Source: DATARH01 sp963773625 (GTDB lineage: Bacteria; Pseudomonadota; Alphaproteobacteria; ATCC43930; CGMCC-115725). From it: a stretch of 64,000 nt of DNA. Numbering within the stretch: position 1 is the first letter of the stretch; every line of letters begins with the position of its first letter. The stretch is from positions 248,001-312,000 of the forward strand of contig CAVZCJ010000001.1 of NCBI GenBank assembly GCA_963773625.1. Reading direction: 5' to 3'. The notes beneath the pieces are model-generated. The model had not been told where the DNA came from. It made no database searches and saw only the letters and a program-made list of their open reading frames with translations. The position numbers and the translations under genes were made by a program. This document shows, piece after piece, positions 45,582 to 57,346 of the stretch.

Positions 45582-46064
45582 CTAGCCGCCGTTGACGGTG
45601 GTGATGCCAACGCGGTTCTGGGCGTAGCCTTCTTCGCTCGAGCCGACGACGATCGGCCGCTCCTTGCCGTAGCTGATCGTATGGATGCGCGCCGATGGGA
45701 TACCGAGCGCGACGAGGACGTTCTTGACCGCCGCGGCACGGCGTTCGCCCAGCGCCAAGTTGTATTCGCGGGTACCGCGCTCGTCGCAATGGCCCTCGAT
45801 GGTGACGCTCACTTGCGAGTAGCGCTTCAACCATTCGGCCTGCCGCTGCAGGATCTGCTGGCCCTCGGACGAGATGTCAGATTGATCGTAGGCGAAGAAC
45901 ACGCGATCGCCCGCGGTTGCCGCGAGGTCCTGCTGCGAGCCTGGCGCGTAGCTGGTCGAGGGACCCATGGCGTGGGGGCCCGGGCCGGGCGCCGGCGGCG
46001 GATTGCTACTGCACGCCGCAAGCAGAAGAACTGCCGCAGTTATTCCGATCACTCTTATAAGCAT
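45582..46064 (-). CDS. pal: Peptidoglycan-associated lipoprotein
   Basis: About 160 residues. The ATG at 46064 is used because AAGGAG lies 8 bases upstream. The signal has a lipobox (LLLAACSS) with lipidated Cys near residue 18. A Pro/Gly-rich tether follows, then the OmpA-like domain: RVFFAYDQSDISSEGQQIL, VTIEGHCDERGTREYNLALG with the diaminopimelate-binding Asp/Arg, and IHTISYGKERP. It anchors the outer membrane to peptidoglycan and partners with TolB. The C-terminus (VGITTVNGG) is slightly unusual but in frame. Confidence 0.96.
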   Translation of the reverse strand: MLIRVIGITAAVLLLAACSSNPPPAPGPGPHAMGPSTSYAPGSQQDLAATAGDRVFFAYDQSDISSEGQQILQRQAEWLKRYSQVSVTIEGHCDERGTREYNLALGERRAAAVKNVLVALGIPSARIHTISYGKERPIVVGSSEEGYAQNRVGITTVNGG

Positions 46065-46197
46065 CTTCAAGTCTCCTTCGTCGGATCGGTTGTCAAAACC
46101 CCAGTAGCGGGAATGGTCCTAGGCTAAAAATCGCGCTATCGGCAAACGGAGCATTAGACCCTGAGGCGCAAAAGCGCGCGGACTATACCCGCATGTT

Positions 46198-47532
46198 CTA
46201 CCGAAGCAAGGGTGACCAGGCCGGATCGGAAGCATCTCCCGGCGTTGGAATCTCGCGTTGATTAGATCCGGTCAAGTCGATGGTGAATAACCGAGAACCG
46301 CCACCATGGCCGCTCTTGTCGGTCGGGCTGCCGCGAAAGTACATCAGCACGCGTCCGTTCGGCGCCCAGGTTGGTCCCTCGACCAGGAAGTCCTTGGTCA
46401 ATAGCCGTTCGCCCTTGCCGTCCGGCTGCATCACTCCAATGAAGAACGAGCCCCCGTCAATCTTGGTGAAGGCGATCAGGTCGCCGCGCGGCGACCATAC
46501 CGGCGTCGCGTATTTTCCCGTGCCGAAGCTGATGCGTTGGATGCCGCTACCGTCCGAGTTCATCACATAAAGCTGCTGCGAACCACCGCGGTCGGAGTTG
46601 AACGCGATCTTGGTGCCGTCGGGCGAGAAGCACGGCGAGGTGTCGATCGCGGTACCGTCGGTAATGCGGGTCGCACGGCGCGTCCGCAGATCCATGACAT
46701 AGATGTTGCTGGCGCCGTTCTCGGCGCGGCTCAGAACGACACGGTTGCCGTCGGGAGAGAAGCGCGGCGCAAACGACATGCCGGGAAAATCGCCGATCGA
46801 TTCCTGTTGCCCGGTATCGATGTTGTAGAGAAAGACCCGCGGCGTGCCGCCCGCGTAGGAGAGATAGGTGATTTCCTGCACCGAGGGCGAGAACCGCGGC
46901 GTCAGCACTAGTGCTTGCCCGTTCGTCAAATACTGATGGTTGGCGCCATCCTGGTCCATGATCGCCAGCCGCTTGACCCGGTTTTGCGCCGGGCCGGACT
47001 CGGCGATATAGACGATGCGGGTGTCGAAATAGCCGTCCTCGCCGGTGATGCGCTTGTAGATTTCGTCGGCGATGATGTGGGCGATGCGCCGCCAGTTTTG
47101 CTTGGTCGTGGTGTAGGCGAAGCCGGCCAGCTGCTGCTCGGCGTAGACATCCCACAGCCGGAACTCGACCCGAGCCTTGCCGTCGGGCTGCATCTGCACC
47201 GTGCCGGTGACCAGCGCCTGGGCGTTGATCTGCCGCCAGTCGCCGAAGCGCGGCGGGGCGCCCGCCGCGACGTTCTGGATGAAACTCTTCGGATCGAGCG
47301 GCTGAAACAGGCCCGAACTCTGCAGATCGTTGGAGACGACGCCGGCGATGTCCGAGCCCATCTGCGCGGCGGCGCCGTCGCCGGGAAACGCGGGGATCGC
47401 GATCGGCACCGGCTGCGACACGCCGTGAGTGATGTCGATGTGCACTTCCGCGCGCGCCGGCGTCGTCATCATCAAGGCGACGAGCGCGAGCGCCCCCCAA
47501 AAAGCGCTTGATGCTCTGCTGACACGGATCAT
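46198..47532 (-). CDS. tolB: Tol-Pal system translocation protein TolB
   Basis: 444 residues from ATG 47532, which overlaps the tolA stop (ATGA). A signal peptide (WGALALVALMMTTPARA) is followed by the N-terminal D1 domain (VPIAIPAFPGDG, YKRITGEDGYFDTRIVYIAE) and the six-bladed beta-propeller with repeated blades of the type PRFSPDGNRVVLSRAENG and CFSPDGTKIAFNSDRGGSQQ. It ends QREIPTPGDASDPAWSPLLR. A periplasmic protein that binds Pal and the TolA C-terminus. Intact. Confidence 0.97.
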   Translation of the reverse strand: MIRVSRASSAFWGALALVALMMTTPARAEVHIDITHGVSQPVPIAIPAFPGDGAAAQMGSDIAGVVSNDLQSSGLFQPLDPKSFIQNVAAGAPPRFGDWRQINAQALVTGTVQMQPDGKARVEFRLWDVYAEQQLAGFAYTTTKQNWRRIAHIIADEIYKRITGEDGYFDTRIVYIAESGPAQNRVKRLAIMDQDGANHQYLTNGQALVLTPRFSPSVQEITYLSYAGGTPRVFLYNIDTGQQESIGDFPGMSFAPRFSPDGNRVVLSRAENGASNIYVMDLRTRRATRITDGTAIDTSPCFSPDGTKIAFNSDRGGSQQLYVMNSDGSGIQRISFGTGKYATPVWSPRGDLIAFTKIDGGSFFIGVMQPDGKGERLLTKDFLVEGPTWAPNGRVLMYFRGSPTDKSGHGGGSRLFTIDLTGSNQREIPTPGDASDPAWSPLLR

Positions 47533-48507
47533 TGGATGTCCTTTGGGCTGAAATCGACCACGAGGTCCTTCCACGTCGCGTACTTCTCGGGGGGCAGTTT
47601 CAGCGGCGTACAATTCGGGTTGAAGAAAGCGCGCCGAGCGCTTTCGGCGGCGGCGCGCCACAGCGGGTCGCCCATGCGCCCTTGATCGACGATGTCGGCG
47701 CGGGTGACGGTGCCATCCTGCTGCACCTGGGCGCGGATTTCGACCACCATATCCTTGGCGTCGCGCGCGCCGGCATTGATGTTCCAGCAGCGCGCGATCT
47801 GCTCGCGCACGAGATCGAGCTCGCTGGCGGTCAGCTGGCTGCCGAGCGGCGCGTGCGGCTGCGAGGAGGGCGGCGCGGCGGCGGCGACCTGCTGGCGGCG
47901 CGGCGGCGCGTCGGGTTGCGGGATCGGCGCGGCCTTGGTCAGGTTCTTAAGCAGCGAATTGAAGGCGGCGGTATCCGCCTTAGTGTCCGGCTTCTGGTCG
48001 GCCGGCGGAGCTGGCGGCGCCTTGGTCTTGGCCTCGGCCTTCTTGGGCTCTGGCTTGGGCGGAGGTGGCGGCGGGGCCTGCGCCTCCACCGGTTTGGGTG
48101 GCGGCGGAGGCGGCGTCTTGTCGGGCTGCTGCTGAGCGTTCTCGGCGGCGGCGGGCGGCGGCGGGGTCGCCGACGGCGGCGCGGCCGGGGTCGGCGGAGG
48201 CGGTGTGGGTTTCGGGATCGGAACCGGCGCCGGGGCGGCGTTGACCGGCGTGTCGGGCTTGGCGTTGGGCCGCGGCATGTTGGGGTTGAGCTTGGTCGCG
48301 CGGGTCTCGGGAGCGATGGTGACGAGTTCGACCGCGATCGGCTGATCGTCGGGGATATGCGGGCGGAACAGACTGGGCAGACCGACGATGATCAGCACGA
48401 AGATGCCGATATGCATCGCCGCCGAGGCGATGATGCCGCCGCGCGGCATCGGTTCGGCGGCGCTCGGTGTCGAGCGGCACGCCGCGTTCGAGCACCATCA
48501 CGCTCAT
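47529..48507 (-). CDS. tolA: TolA energy-transducing protein (one frame break near 48455)
   Basis: About 325 residues. The reading frame from ATG 48507 (MSVMVLERGVPLDTERR) changes near 48455 and continues MPRGGIIASAAMHIGIFV, the single membrane anchor. A long Pro/Ala/Lys-rich domain II spans the periplasm, with Pro runs and KPEPKKAEAKTKAPPA. The C-terminal domain III contains QIARCWNINAGARDAKDMVV and ends KDLVVDFSPKDIQ. It transmits the TolQR proton-motive force to TolB/Pal. Domain II is compositionally biased, which caused long shadow frames on both strands. Confidence 0.93.
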
Positions 48508-48530
48508 CGGCGTCGGCCTCCGGCTCCGCC

Positions 48531-48983
48531 TCAGCGCCCGCCGGGCTTCGCCGGCGTCTGGCCCTTCGGCGCCTCGGCGACGAGCGAGACCTTGCGGAAC
48601 CCGGCATTGCTGATGAGGCTCATCACCTCGAGCACCTTGCCGTAGTTGATGTCCTTGTCGCCGCGCACATAAAGCACGGCGTCGGGGTTGGAGCCGGTGA
48701 TCGCCTGCAGCCGCTCGACCAGCGAATCGATCGGGACGCTGGTCTCCTGGATGAAGATCTGGCCCTCCTTGTTGACGGTGATGACGGTCGGCTCCTTGGG
48801 CTCGTTGATCGGCGGCGCCGCGGTCTGCGGCAGGTCGACCGGGACGCCGACGGTCAACAGCGGGGCCGTCACCATGAAGACGACGAGCAGCACCAGCATG
48901 ACGTCGACCAGCGGGGTGACGTTGATGTCGGCCATCGGGCGGTAGCGCCCGCGGCCATTGCCCCTCGCCTGGCTCAGCGCCAT
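48531..48983 (-). CDS. tolR: Biopolymer transport protein TolR
   Basis: 150 residues. A short cytoplasmic N-terminus precedes the single helix INVTPLVDVMLVLLVVFMV, which carries the proton-conducting Asp of the ExbD/TolR family. The periplasmic domain shows VPVDLPQTA, TVITVNKEGQIFI and LYVRGDKDINYGKVLEVM. It forms the motor with TolQ. Starts 3 bases after the tolQ stop, so cotranscribed. Intact. Confidence 0.97.
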   Translation of the reverse strand: MALSQARGNGRGRYRPMADINVTPLVDVMLVLLVVFMVTAPLLTVGVPVDLPQTAAPPINEPKEPTVITVNKEGQIFIQETSVPIDSLVERLQAITGSNPDAVLYVRGDKDINYGKVLEVMSLISNAGFRKVSLVAEAPKGQTPAKPGGR

Positions 48984-48986
48984 CGG

Positions 48987-49709
<723 letters not shown>

Positions 49710-49781
49710 TCTTGGCGGGCCTTTATGGCGTCATTTGGACGATCAGCATGCGAATTGAGGCAACACTAAGTTGCGGCGCAA

Positions 49782-50198
49782 CTATGGCGGGGAACGGTCG
49801 GTCGTGAGCACGGCGCGCAGCGCGCTCGGCAGGCGGCGCGGCCTCCCGTCGCGGCCGATGCAGGCGACGAGGATGTCGAGATCCGCCAGCACTTCGCCGT
49901 CGCGGCAAACCTGCTGGTGCACGGTGAGGGTCGCGGCGCCGATCTCGGTGAGCCTGGTATCGACGGTCAGCGCATCTTCGAGCCGGGCCGGGGCGCGGTA
50001 TTCGACCGAGCAGCGCCGCACCGCGAAGCCGACCCCTTCCTCGGCCCCAAGCTTGCGGTGCGGGAAACCGAGGCTGCGCAGCATCTCGCTGCGCCCGCGC
50101 TCGGCGAATTTGAGGTAGTTGGCGTGATAGACGATGCCGCCGGCGTCGGTGTCCTCGTAATAGACGCGCAGCGGAAAGCTATGAGCGAGCGCGCTCAC
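49782..50198 (-). CDS. ybgC: Tol-Pal system-associated acyl-CoA thioesterase
   Basis: 138 residues of the hot-dog fold. The active-site segment is VYYEDTDAGGIVYHANYLKF with the catalytic Asp, followed by ERGRSEMLRSLG and VRRCSVEYRAPARLEDAL. It starts at a GTG that overlaps the ruvB stop by 4 bases (GTGA). YbgC hydrolyses short or phospholipid-related acyl-CoA/ACP thioesters and is typically the first gene of the tol-pal cluster, as here. Intact. Confidence 0.96.
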   Translation of the reverse strand: MSALAHSFPLRVYYEDTDAGGIVYHANYLKFAERGRSEMLRSLGFPHRKLGAEEGVGFAVRRCSVEYRAPARLEDALTVDTRLTEIGAATLTVHQQVCRDGEVLADLDILVACIGRDGRPRRLPSALRAVLTTDRSPP

Positions 50199-51286
50199 GG
50201 CTCGTCCCCGGCGGCGATGAGCGGCGCCAGCAGGTCGAACTGGCCCGGCACGGACGCCGGCACCGGCAGATCGAGATGGCGGTACGCGGTCTCGGTCAGC
50301 ATGCGGCCGCGCGGGGTGCGGTGGACAAACCCCTCCTGCACCAGATAGGGCTCGATCACCTCCTCGATGACGTCGCGCTGGTCGCCGAGCGCCGCCGCCA
50401 TGGTCTCGACCCCGACCGGGCCGCCGCCGTAATTCTCGGCGATGCAGCGCAGATAGCGCCGGTCCATGCCGTCGAGGCCGCGGGCATCGACGTCGAGCCG
50501 CGCCAGCGCCTGATCGGCCGCCGCGGCGCCGATCGAGGCCCAGCCCTGCATCGCGGCGAAATCGCGGATGCGGCGCAGCAGGCGCATCGCCACGCGCGGC
50601 GTGCCGCGGGCGCGGCGGGCGATCTCGGCGGCGCCGTCCGGCTCCAGCGCCAGGGCCAGCACCCGGGCGCCGCGCGCCACGATCAGCGCCAGCTCGGCCG
50701 GCTCGTAGAACACCAGGCGCAGCGGGATGCCGAAGCGCTCGCGCAGCGGCCGGGTGATGAGGCCCGAGCGCGTCGTCGCCCCGACCAGCGTAAACGGCGG
50801 CAGGTCGATGCGCACCGAGCGCGCGCCCGGCCCCTCGCCGATGATGAGGTCGAGCTGAAAATCCTCCATCGCCGGGTAGAGCACTTCCTCGACCGCCGGC
50901 ATCAGCCGGTGGATTTCGTCGATGAACAGGACGTCGCGCGGCTGCAGGCTGGTGAGCAGCGCCGCGAGGTCGCCGGCGCGCTGGATCACCGGCCCGGAGG
51001 TCGCGCGGAACCCGACCCCCAGTTCGCGGGCGACGATCTGCGCCAGGGTGGTCTTGCCGAGCCCCGGCGGCCCCGAGAACAGCACGTGGTCGAGCGCCTC
51101 GCCGCGGCTCTTCGCGGCGCCGATAAAGACCGTGAGGTTGTCGCGCAGCTGCTTCTGGCCGACGAACTCGCCGAGGGTTTGCGGCCGGATCGACGCGTCG
51201 GGCGCGTCCTGCGCGCCCGGCTCGGGCGCGACGAGGCGCTCGGGAACCGCGCTCACGTCAGCGTCCTCCGCGGCGGCTGCGGTCAT
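50195..51286 (-). CDS. ruvB: Holliday junction branch migration ATPase RuvB
   Basis: 363 residues from ATG 51286. RuvB hallmarks are LGEFVGQKQLRDNLTVFI near the start, VLFSGPPGLGKTTLAQIVA (Walker A), DVLFIDEIHRL (Walker B), FTLVGATTRSGLITRPLRER (sensor 1 and arginine region), the winged-helix domain LARLDVDARGLDGMDRRYL and the end EGFVHRTPRGRMLTETAYRHL. There is no stop codon between the preceding ruvA frame and this gene, so as read RuvA and RuvB form one open frame. An ATGA overlap with a one-base indel is the likelier original state. Confidence 0.96.
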   Translation of the reverse strand: MTAAAAEDADVSAVPERLVAPEPGAQDAPDASIRPQTLGEFVGQKQLRDNLTVFIGAAKSRGEALDHVLFSGPPGLGKTTLAQIVARELGVGFRATSGPVIQRAGDLAALLTSLQPRDVLFIDEIHRLMPAVEEVLYPAMEDFQLDLIIGEGPGARSVRIDLPPFTLVGATTRSGLITRPLRERFGIPLRLVFYEPAELALIVARGARVLALALEPDGAAEIARRARGTPRVAMRLLRRIRDFAAMQGWASIGAAAADQALARLDVDARGLDGMDRRYLRCIAENYGGGPVGVETMAAALGDQRDVIEEVIEPYLVQEGFVHRTPRGRMLTETAYRHLDLPVPASVPGQFDLLAPLIAAGDEP

Positions 51287-51897
51287 CGCGCCCTGCGCCA
51301 GCTCCTGCAGCCCGGCGCGGATCAGCGCATCGACCTGGGCGCCGTCACCGAGACGGCGCGAAGCGGCCGCGACCGCGCCAAACGCCTCGGCGCGGCGGTA
51401 GCCGAGATTGACCAGCGCCGAGACCGCGTCGCCGGTCGGGCCGGCATCGGCCGCCGCCGGTGCCGGCGCCCCTGCATTGGTCGCGACGAGCGCCAAGCCG
51501 CCGACCTTGTCCTTCAGTTCGTTGACGATGCGCGCGGCGAGCTTGGGCCCGACCCCGTCGGCGCGCGCCAGCATGGCCGGTCCTGCGCCACGATCGCCAG
51601 GGTCAGGTCGTTCGGCGCGACGACCGAGAGGATCGCCAGCGCCAGCCGCGCGCCGACCCCCTGCACCGTCGTCAGCAGCCGGAACCAGTCGCGCTCGGCG
51701 GCATCGACAAAGCCGTAGAGATGGATGTGGTCCTCGCGCACATGCGTCTCGACCAGGAGCCGCGCTGGGCTGCCGGGAGGCGGCAGCTGGCCGAGCGTGC
51801 GGCCGGAGCAGAAGCAGAGATAGCCGACGCCGCCGACATCGATCACCGCGCCCTCGGGGCCGATATGGTCGAGAATGCCGGTCAGCTTGGCGATCAT
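51287..51897 (-). CDS. ruvA: Holliday junction DNA-binding protein RuvA (frame break near 51575)
   Basis: About 204 residues after repair. The OB-fold opens MIAKLTGILDHIGPEGAVID with VGYLCFCSG and VREDHIHLYGFVDAAERDWF. The first helix-hairpin-helix is LLTTVQGVGARLALAILS. A missing G in GACCGGCC near 51575 breaks the frame; restored, it reads QDRAMLARADGVGPKLAARIV, the second hairpin. The flexible linker and domain III (LVNLGYRRAEAFGAVAAA) follow, ending near IRAGLQELAQ. The ATG overlaps the ruvC stop (ATGA). The stop codon expected before ruvB is not present in this frame. Confidence 0.93.
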
Positions 51898-52403
51898 CGT
51901 CCGACCTGTGACCCTTTTGGCTGCCAGGCATTCAGCGTGCCAACGCGGTGGGCGTGGCAGATCGCCACCGCCAGCGCGTCGGCGGCGTCGGCCTTGACGA
52001 CGGTGCAGCCGGGCAACAGCCGCCGCACCATCAGCTCGACCTGCGATTTCTCGGCATGGCCGGCGCCGACCACCGATTTCTTGACGAGGTTGGCGGAATA
52101 TTCGGCGACCGGCAGCCCGCGCTCGGCCGGCGCCAGCAGCACCACGCCGCGCGCGACGCCGAGCTTCAACGTCGTGGCCGCGTTCTTGTTGACGAAGGTC
52201 TCCTCGACCGCCGCCTCGTCGGGCCGGAAGCGCTCCAGCACCTCGGTGATCTGACGGAACAACACGACGAGGCGCTCGCCCATCGGCAGATCGACCGGGG
52301 CGCTGACGACCCCGTCGGCGACATGGGTGAGCCGGTTGCCGTCGACGTCGATGACGCCCCAGCCGGTATGGCGAAGCCCGGGATCGAGACCGAGAACGCG
52401 CAT
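51894..52403 (-). CDS. ruvC: Crossover junction endonuclease RuvC
   Basis: 169 residues. The RNase H-like fold starts MRVLGLDPGLRHTGWGVID with the first catalytic Asp (LDPGL). VEETFVNKNAATTLKLGVAR carries the catalytic Glu, and the C-terminal KADAADALAVAICHAH holds the last two Asp residues. It resolves Holliday junctions together with RuvAB. The gene is first in ruvC-ruvA-ruvB (minus strand), with an ATGA overlap to ruvA. Intact. Confidence 0.97.
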   Translation of the reverse strand: MRVLGLDPGLRHTGWGVIDVDGNRLTHVADGVVSAPVDLPMGERLVVLFRQITEVLERFRPDEAAVEETFVNKNAATTLKLGVARGVVLLAPAERGLPVAEYSANLVKKSVVGAGHAEKSQVELMVRRLLPGCTVVKADAADALAVAICHAHRVGTLNAWQPKGSQVGR

Positions 52404-52595
52404 CGGCTTACCTGCTCGTCCTTCCCGCGGAAGCGGGAAGCTGCACGGGCGATGTGCGTCCTTCGAGATGCGACCCTTCGGGCCGCTCCTCAGGATGAGG
52501 GTAGTTAGCGGGTGGCATCACCAACTTACCTCATCCTGAGGTGCTTCGCGCAGCGAAGCCTCGAAGGACGCGATGTCGCCTGTCCGGGATCATCA
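52404..52595. other. Spacer between yebC and ruvC filled with palindromic repeat DNA
   Basis: A 192-base gap. It holds a small perfect hairpin (CTTCCCGC-GGAA-GCGGGAAG, around 52423-52442) and the larger inverted repeat entered separately. No gene is seen in it. Confidence 0.6.
52457..52570. repeat. Inverted pair of intergenic palindromic repeats
   Basis: The left arm runs from 52457 (CGTCCTTCGAG) to 52500 (CTCAGGATGAGG). The right arm runs from 52529 (CCTCATCCTGAG) to 52570 (CTCGAAGGACG). The outer 11 and inner 12 bases of the two arms are exact reverse complements, and the arm centres differ (CCCTTCGGGCC versus CTTCGCGCAGCGAAG, each a mini-hairpin). This is the look of an abundant small interspersed repeat of alphaproteobacterial genomes. 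Confidence 0.75.
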
Positions 52596-53346
52596 TCACG
52601 CGCTCAGCCGCGCCATGACGTCTTCGGCCACTTCGAAATTGGCGTAGACGTTCTGAACGTCGTCGCTGTCTTCCAAGGTTTCGAGCAGCTTGAAGAGGCT
52701 GGTCGCGGTTTCCTCATCGACCGGCGACGAGGTTTTCGGCCGCCACACCAGCTTGGCCGAGTTCGCCGCGCCGAACCGCTGTTTCGAGCGCGTCGCGCAC
52801 CGCATTGAAATCGTCGGGGCCGGAGAGCACGACGTGGCGCTCGTCCTCGCTCTCGACATCGCTGGCGCCGGCCTCGATCCCGGCTTCGAGCATGTCGTCG
52901 GCGCTGGCCGCGGCGGCCGGATAGACGATCTCGCCGACCCGGTCGAACATGAAGCTCACGGAATTGGTCTCGCCGAGCGCGCCCGAGGATTTGGTGAAGG
53001 CGGCGCGGATGTCGCTGGCGGTGCGGTTGCGGTTGTCGGTCAGCGCCTCGACGATGACCGCGACCCCGCCTGGCCCATAGCCCTCGTAGCGCACCTCGTC
53101 GTAATTCTCGCCGTCGCCGCCGCCGGCGCCGCGCTTGATCGCGCGCTCGACCGTGTCCTTCGGCATGTTGGCCTGCCGCGCCGCGAGCACCGCGGCGCGC
53201 AATCGCGGGTTGGCGTTGGGGTCGGGCAGCCCCATCCGCGCGGCGGTGGTCAGCTCGCGGATGATCTTGGTGAACACCTTGCCGCGCTTCTTATCCTGCG
53301 CGCCCTTGCGGAACATGATGTTCTTGAATTGCGAATGGCCGGCCAT
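52596..53346 (-). CDS. yebC: YebC/PmpR family protein (one frame break near 52785)
   Basis: About 250 residues after repair. The start MAGHSQFKNIMFRKGAQDKK is the family signature, followed by RELTTAARMGLPDPNANPRL, ANMPKDTVERAIKRGAGG and YEGYGPGGVAVIVEALTDN. After the break it resumes LVWRPKTSSPVDEETA and ends VYANFEVAEDVMARLSA. YebC proteins act as DNA-binding regulators or, in newer work, as ribosome-associated factors for proline stretches. It is upstream of ruvCAB, the widespread arrangement. Confidence 0.93.
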
Positions 53347-53625
53347 CCCGTACCCGTCCCCTCAAACCTTCTTGCGCGCGGCTGAAATTCCGCCGCGCGA
53401 GCCATTGTCGCAACATCGCGGCGTAGCAATCCAATATGGCAGGATTGCGGCACCTCGGCGAAGCCGGGCGCGGAGTTCTTGCTGTTCTCGCGCGTTAGCG
53501 AGGTTTTGCCTGCCAAGTCCTCGGCAATAAAGGCGAATCGTTGCCGCTGATCAGCCCCCTCGGCATCTCCCGCGCGGTTAGATTTCGCTATGCTACGTTA
53601 AGCGGCTGCGGCTATCCTAGGCCAT

Positions 53626-54170
53626 ATGCGATTCGACGACGGAAGACCGGAGCATCTGACCGCAGGGCAGCGAGCCTTCTTCGCCCGACGGCCCGATTTC
53701 AAAAAGGCGGAGAACTGCTTCCGCAAAGCCACAGAAGCCCCTCCAGCTGACGGCGAAGGGTATGATTGGGTGGGCGAAGCCTACCATTGGGTTGGCTGGC
53801 GCTCTGGCACGGCAGGGACGGCTCGGCGAAGCATGCGAGGCCTCTGCCCGGGCCATCGAGCGATTGCCCTTGGACCCGCGCCCGATGATTTTCCTCGCTA
53901 GGTACTTGCACGACCTGCACAAAGACGCCGAGGCATTGCCTTGGATCGAAAAGGGTGTGGCGCTGAAACCCCATTATGGGGAGCCGGCCTCCCGTCTGCT
54001 GCTGGCTGAAATTTATGAGAGCTTGGGGCGCGTCGACGACGCCATCGAGCAGTGGAAGCAGGTAAAGGAAATGCCGCCCGAATATCCGGACTACCGCCAT
54101 CCCAGCAGCGGCCGCGAAACGAAAGCTGGTGGAGTACGCTCGCCGGCAACGCGGGCGAAAAGAAACGTAG
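53626..54170 (+). CDS. Small TPR protein (two frame breaks)
   Basis: About 181 residues after repair. It begins MRFDDGRPEHLTAGQRAFF and contains at least three TPR-like helix pairs: DFKKAENCFRKATEAPPADG, then (after a break near 53800) GRLGEACEASARAIERLPLD, and SRLLLAEIYESLGRVDDAIE. A second break near 54110 restores the end AAAKRKLVEYARRQRGRKET at a TAG (54168-54170). No signal peptide and no further domain. A protein-protein interaction role is inferred from the repeats only. It converges on metG with 18 bases between. Confidence 0.6.
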
Positions 54171-54188
54171 TGCTGTTGGAGTGGCGTT

Positions 54189-55901
<1,713 letters not shown>

Positions 55902-55912
55902 GCCGCTCTATA

Positions 55913-56731
<819 letters not shown>

Positions 56732-56742
56732 AGTCTCATCGT

Positions 56743-56829
56743 GTCATTGCGAGGAGCACATCGCGCGACGCGGCAATCTCGATCGGAGTGCGTGCCTGGC
56801 ATAGGATTGCCTCGCTTTGCTCGCAATGA
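56743..56829. repeat. Intergenic inverted repeat with TCATTGCGAG termini
   Basis: TCATTGCGAG at 56743-56752 returns as its exact complement CTCGCAATGA at 56820-56829. Between them GCGGCAATCTC and GGATTGCCTCGC give a second pairing, so the 87 bases fold into one long imperfect hairpin. It is unrelated in sequence to the repeat at 52457-52570. It lies between the phosphoesterase gene and the 6S RNA. Confidence 0.7.
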
Positions 56830-56854
56830 CGGCTCGTTGAAAGTGCGAACGGAG

Positions 56855-57010
56855 CCGCCTCGGCCGTCGTCCTTGTAATTCCCTCGTGGCCCGCCATTGC
56901 AGGTGGGAGCCATATAACGGAACCAGGGCTCCGACAGTGACAGCCCCCATGAGGTTGGAATCGGCCCCAGGGTATTTGTAGGCCTAACGCACCGCGCAGC
57001 CCCGCTCGCA
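56855..57010 (-). ncRNA. ssrS: Probable 6S RNA (ends approximate)
   Basis: Directly downstream of zapA, the conserved place for 6S RNA in Proteobacteria, the minus strand reads CCTACAAATACCCTGGGGCC, then CATGGGGGCTGTCACTGTC, CCCTGGTTCCGTTATATGGC and TCCCACCTGCAATGGCGGG, ending CACGAGGGAATTACAAGG. The 5' CCCTGGGGCC and 3' GGGCCACGAGGG strands can pair beside an unpaired central region, the open-promoter mimic of 6S RNA. The motif strings agree with what I remember of alphaproteobacterial 6S RNAs, but no covariance search was possible. Known role: sequestering sigma-70 RNA polymerase in stationary phase. Confidence 0.7.
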
Positions 57011-57020
57011 ACGCTATTAG

Positions 57021-57345
57021 CTAGGAAGATTTCGAGCCGCGCCGCAATGGCCTCGATGCGCTCGGCGATACCGCGGATGCCGCTCGCCATCGCCGCCGAG
57101 ACGTCAGGGCCCGCGACACGGCCGCCGCCGCGCTGGACGAGGTCGTTGGTATCGGACAGCTCGTCGGCGATGACCAGCGCGGCGAGCAGGATGAGCCGCG
57201 CCTCGCCGATCTGCCCGTGCACCTTGACGAACTCGCCGACCTTGCCGTCGACGTAGGAAGCGAGGCGGCGGATGCGCGGCTCTTCGCCATCGGCGACGGT
57301 CAGCGGGAAGGCGCGGCCGTTGATCGTAATCACGACCTCCGCCAT
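57021..57345 (-). CDS. zapA: Cell division protein ZapA
   Basis: About 107 residues as a complete domain. The start MAEVVITINGRAFPLTVADG, DGEEPRIRRLASYVDGKV and LILLAALVIADELSDTNDL are typical ZapA, followed by a helical C-terminus (IRGIAERIEAIAARLEIFLA) for the coiled coil. ZapA cross-links FtsZ filaments. No stop follows in frame: the frame stays open to 56728 through the 6S RNA. A stop in the neighbouring frame at 57021-57023 is where ZapA would normally end, so I assume a one-base indel near 57030. It follows the DUF4164 gene by one base. Confidence 0.85.
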
Positions 57346-57346
57346 C

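Noticed and set aside
47980..48260. Repetitive Pro/Ala/Lys coding DNA that looks like a tandem repeat
   Set aside because: It is the biased domain II of TolA, with no exact repeat unit.
57021..57345. Programmed frameshifting as the explanation of broken genes
   Set aside because: No slippery heptamers or shared stimulatory structures were seen at the breaks, and they occur in unrelated housekeeping genes in which frameshifting is not known.
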